Source of the DNA: JAUILA01 sp964563925
Lineage (GTDB): Bacteria > Bacteroidota > Bacteroidia > Cytophagales > Cyclobacteriaceae
Assembly: GCA_964563925.1 (NCBI GenBank)
Contig: CAZLZD010000042.1
Location: 1 to 34,867 of the forward strand
Reading direction: 5' to 3'
Length of the DNA: 34,867 bases
In this document: piece by piece, positions 33,112 through 34,867 of the stretch
How positions within the stretch are numbered: position 1 is the stretch's first letter
How the letters are laid out: each line of letters starts with the position of its first letter
The notes under the pieces: generated by a model
Databases searched by the model: none
What the model was told of the DNA's origin: nothing
What the model saw: the letters and a program-made list of their open reading frames with translations, nothing else
Position numbers and translations under genes: made by a program

Positions 33112-34796
33112 CAGGCTGTAAGTTTCTTGTAACGGATCCGTTTCGGAATCAACTCTCCCAGTCGTTCACGGCGATTTTCTTCATATTCCGTGAAGTTTCC
33201 ATCAAACCAGGTCACCTGTGAATCACCTTCAAATGCAAGGATATGGGTACAGACCCGGTCGAGGAACCAGCGGTCGTGAGATATGATCACGGCACAGCCG
33301 GCAAAATTTTCAAGCGCCTCCTCCAGTGCTCTCAGGGTATTGACATCCAGGTCGTTTGTAGGCTCATCCAGGAGCAACAGGTTCCCGCCCTGTCGCAGCG
33401 CAATCGCCAGGTGAACACGATTGCGCATTCCCCCTGACAATTCCTTGATTTTCTTTTGCTGGTCCGTTCCGTTGAAGTTGAACTTGCTCACATACGCACG
33501 GCTGTTCATTTGCCTGCCACCGAGCTCGATTAATTCGTTGCCGCCCGTGATGGCTTCCCAAACCGTATCTTCAGGTTTCAGATCGTCATGTTCCTGGTCG
33601 ACATAGGCAATTTCCACGGTCGGACCAACCTCAAACGTTCCCTGGTCAGGCTCGGCCTGGCCTGTGATCATTTTGAATAAGGTTGTCTTACCGGAACCAT
33701 TGGGGCCGATCACTCCAACAATCCCCGCTTTTGGCAAATTGAATTCCAGGTTTTCATAAAGCAGTTTATCGCCGAAAGCTTTGGCAACCCCGTGGGCCTC
33801 AATTACCTTATCACCCAGCCTGGGTCCCGGGGGAATGAATAGTTCCAGCTTTTCTTCCCGTTCTTTTACCTCCTGATTCAGCAGTTTGTCATAGTTATTC
33901 AGTCGGGCCTTGGATTTAGCATGTCGTCCTTTCGGATTCATCCGTGCCCATTCGAGTTCACGCTGCAGCGTTTTCTGTCGCTTTGACTCTGATTTTTCCT
34001 CCTGGGCCAGGCGCTTCTGTTTTTGCTCAAGCCAGCTGCTGTAATTCCCTTTCCAGGGTATACCCTCGCCACGGTCGAGTTCGAGTATCCAGCCGGCTAC
34101 ATTGTCCAGGAAATAACGGTCGTGAGTAACCGCGATGACCGTCCCCTGGTATTGCTGAAGATGATGCTCCAGCCAATGGACGGATTCCGCATCAAGGTGA
34201 TTGGTAGGTTCATCCAGCAGGAGAATATCAGGCTCCTGAAGCAATAACCTGCAGAGGGCCACCCGCCGTTTCTCCCCTCCGGAAAGCACATCCACGCGGG
34301 CATCTGCCGGGGGTGTGCGAAGTGCATCCATTGCCCGTTCGAGCTTGTTGTCCAGCTCCCAGGCGTTTGCCCGGTCGAGCTTTTCCTGCACCTTTGCCTG
34401 CCGTTCAATCAGATCATTCATTTTATCCGGATTCTCCAGGATTTCAGGCTCGGAAAACTTCAGGTTGATTTCCTCAAACTCTTTAAGCAGGTTAACGGTT
34501 TCCTGCACACCTTCTTCCACCACTTCCCGCACGGTTTTGTTTTTATCAAGTTCAGGTTCCTGCTCGAGCATCCCGATGGAATAGCTCCCGTCAAAGACCA
34601 CCTCACCACGATAATCGTTGTCTTTTCCGGCGATGATCCTGAGAAGGGAAGACTTACCGGATCCATTCAGTCCGAGTACCCCGATCTTCGCTCCGTAAAA
34701 AAAGGAGAGATAAATATTCTTTAAAACGGTTTTTTGCGGCGGGTAGGTTTTTGTCACACCTGCCATTGAAAATATGATCTTCTTGTCGTTACTCAT
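33111..34796 (-). CDS. ettA: Energy-dependent translational throttle protein EttA (ABC-F)
   Basis: 561 residues, two ABC ATPase domains in one chain and no membrane segments. Walker A motifs are GLNGSGKS at 42-49 and GPNGSGKTT in the second half. The signatures are LSGGEKRR and LSGGMRNR, with LLLDEPTNHLD and LLLDEPTNDLD. The interdomain linker (QKTLQRELEWARMNPKGRHA) is the tRNA-interacting motif of ABC-F proteins, and its ARMNPKGRHAKSKARL pattern is typical of EttA. EttA binds the ribosomal E site and gates the first peptide bond according to the ADP/ATP ratio. Upstream, TAGCTTTG (34809-34802) matches TAnnTTTG but is only 5 bases from the ATG, which would imply a leaderless message; its role is doubtful. 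Confidence 0.95.
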   Translation of the reverse strand: MSNDKKIIFSMAGVTKTYPPQKTVLKNIYLSFFYGAKIGVLGLNGSGKSSLLRIIAGKDNDYRGEVVFDGSYSIGMLEQEPELDKNKTVREVVEEGVQETVNLLKEFEEINLKFSEPEILENPDKMNDLIERQAKVQEKLDRANAWELDNKLERAMDALRTPPADARVDVLSGGEKRRVALCRLLLQEPDILLLDEPTNHLDAESVHWLEHHLQQYQGTVIAVTHDRYFLDNVAGWILELDRGEGIPWKGNYSSWLEQKQKRLAQEEKSESKRQKTLQRELEWARMNPKGRHAKSKARLNNYDKLLNQEVKEREEKLELFIPPGPRLGDKVIEAHGVAKAFGDKLLYENLEFNLPKAGIVGVIGPNGSGKTTLFKMITGQAEPDQGTFEVGPTVEIAYVDQEHDDLKPEDTVWEAITGGNELIELGGRQMNSRAYVSKFNFNGTDQQKKIKELSGGMRNRVHLAIALRQGGNLLLLDEPTNDLDVNTLRALEEALENFAGCAVIISHDRWFLDRVCTHILAFEGDSQVTWFDGNFTEYEENRRERLGELIPKRIRYKKLTA

Positions 34797-34867
34797 AGAT
34801 ACAAAGCTATTCCCTGAGATTGAATTCTTCAGGTATGCGGGGAATTTTTACGTATAAAAAGGTTACA

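Noticed and set aside
1..34867. CRISPR arrays, insertion sequences, prophage or tRNA genes
   Set aside because: No direct-repeat array, transposase, integrase, phage structural gene or tRNA cloverleaf was seen on reading the window.

Overview
The window is a compact stretch of a Bacteroidota chromosome. The evidence is a transfer-messenger RNA with the proteolysis tag GESNYAMAA, a PorQ-type component of the type IX secretion system, a DUF3078 outer-membrane protein, a TonB-dependent receptor, a PadR/FtsX-permease pair of the kind common in Cytophagales, and promoters of the Bacteroidota form (TTTG, 19 bases, TAnnTTTG). The exact order is uncertain; a Cytophagales-like lineage is my best guess. 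I see no insertion sequence, prophage, CRISPR array, tRNA or rRNA gene. There is no gene-free stretch over 300 bases apart from the one holding the tmRNA.

Layout. 1-809: end of a DUF3078 gene, converging on dnaX. 810-2521 (minus): dnaX, split into two frames at a run of ten A residues, which looks like a programmed -1 frameshift producing a long (tau) and a short (gamma) product. 2587-3402 (minus): outer-membrane DUF481-like protein. 3532-3937: ssrA, with a strong bidirectional terminator. 4045-6150 (minus): an EF-G paralogue with an altered GTPase centre. 6434-8902: small envelope and stress genes (lipoprotein, PLDc_N membrane protein, AhpC/TSA-like protein, pirin). 8959-11942 (minus): PadR regulator and FtsX-type permease. 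12073-16712 (plus): a tight three-gene operon of DUF2064 glycosyltransferase-like protein, TonB-dependent receptor and radical SAM enzyme; I consider this the best candidate for an undescribed system. 16720-21899: beta-CASP metallo-hydrolase, PPK2, M48 lipoprotein protease and adenosylhomocysteinase. 21953-24391 (minus): SRPBCC protein and a PorE-like OmpA protein. 24574-32616 (plus): lon, porQ and hslU in one tight operon, then a Prc-type S41 protease coupled to a helical exported protein. 32617-34796 (minus): ettA and a SixA-like phosphatase.

How they fit together. Much of the window concerns protein quality control and the cell envelope: tmRNA tagging, an EF-G-like factor, EttA, Lon, HslU, an M48 protease and a Prc-type protease. 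It also carries secretion and outer-membrane parts (PorQ, a PorE-like protein, a TonB receptor, DUF3078, DUF481). Coding density is very high. Several convergent pairs have stop codons that abut or nearly abut, and at least one terminator lies inside the neighbouring gene's coding sequence.
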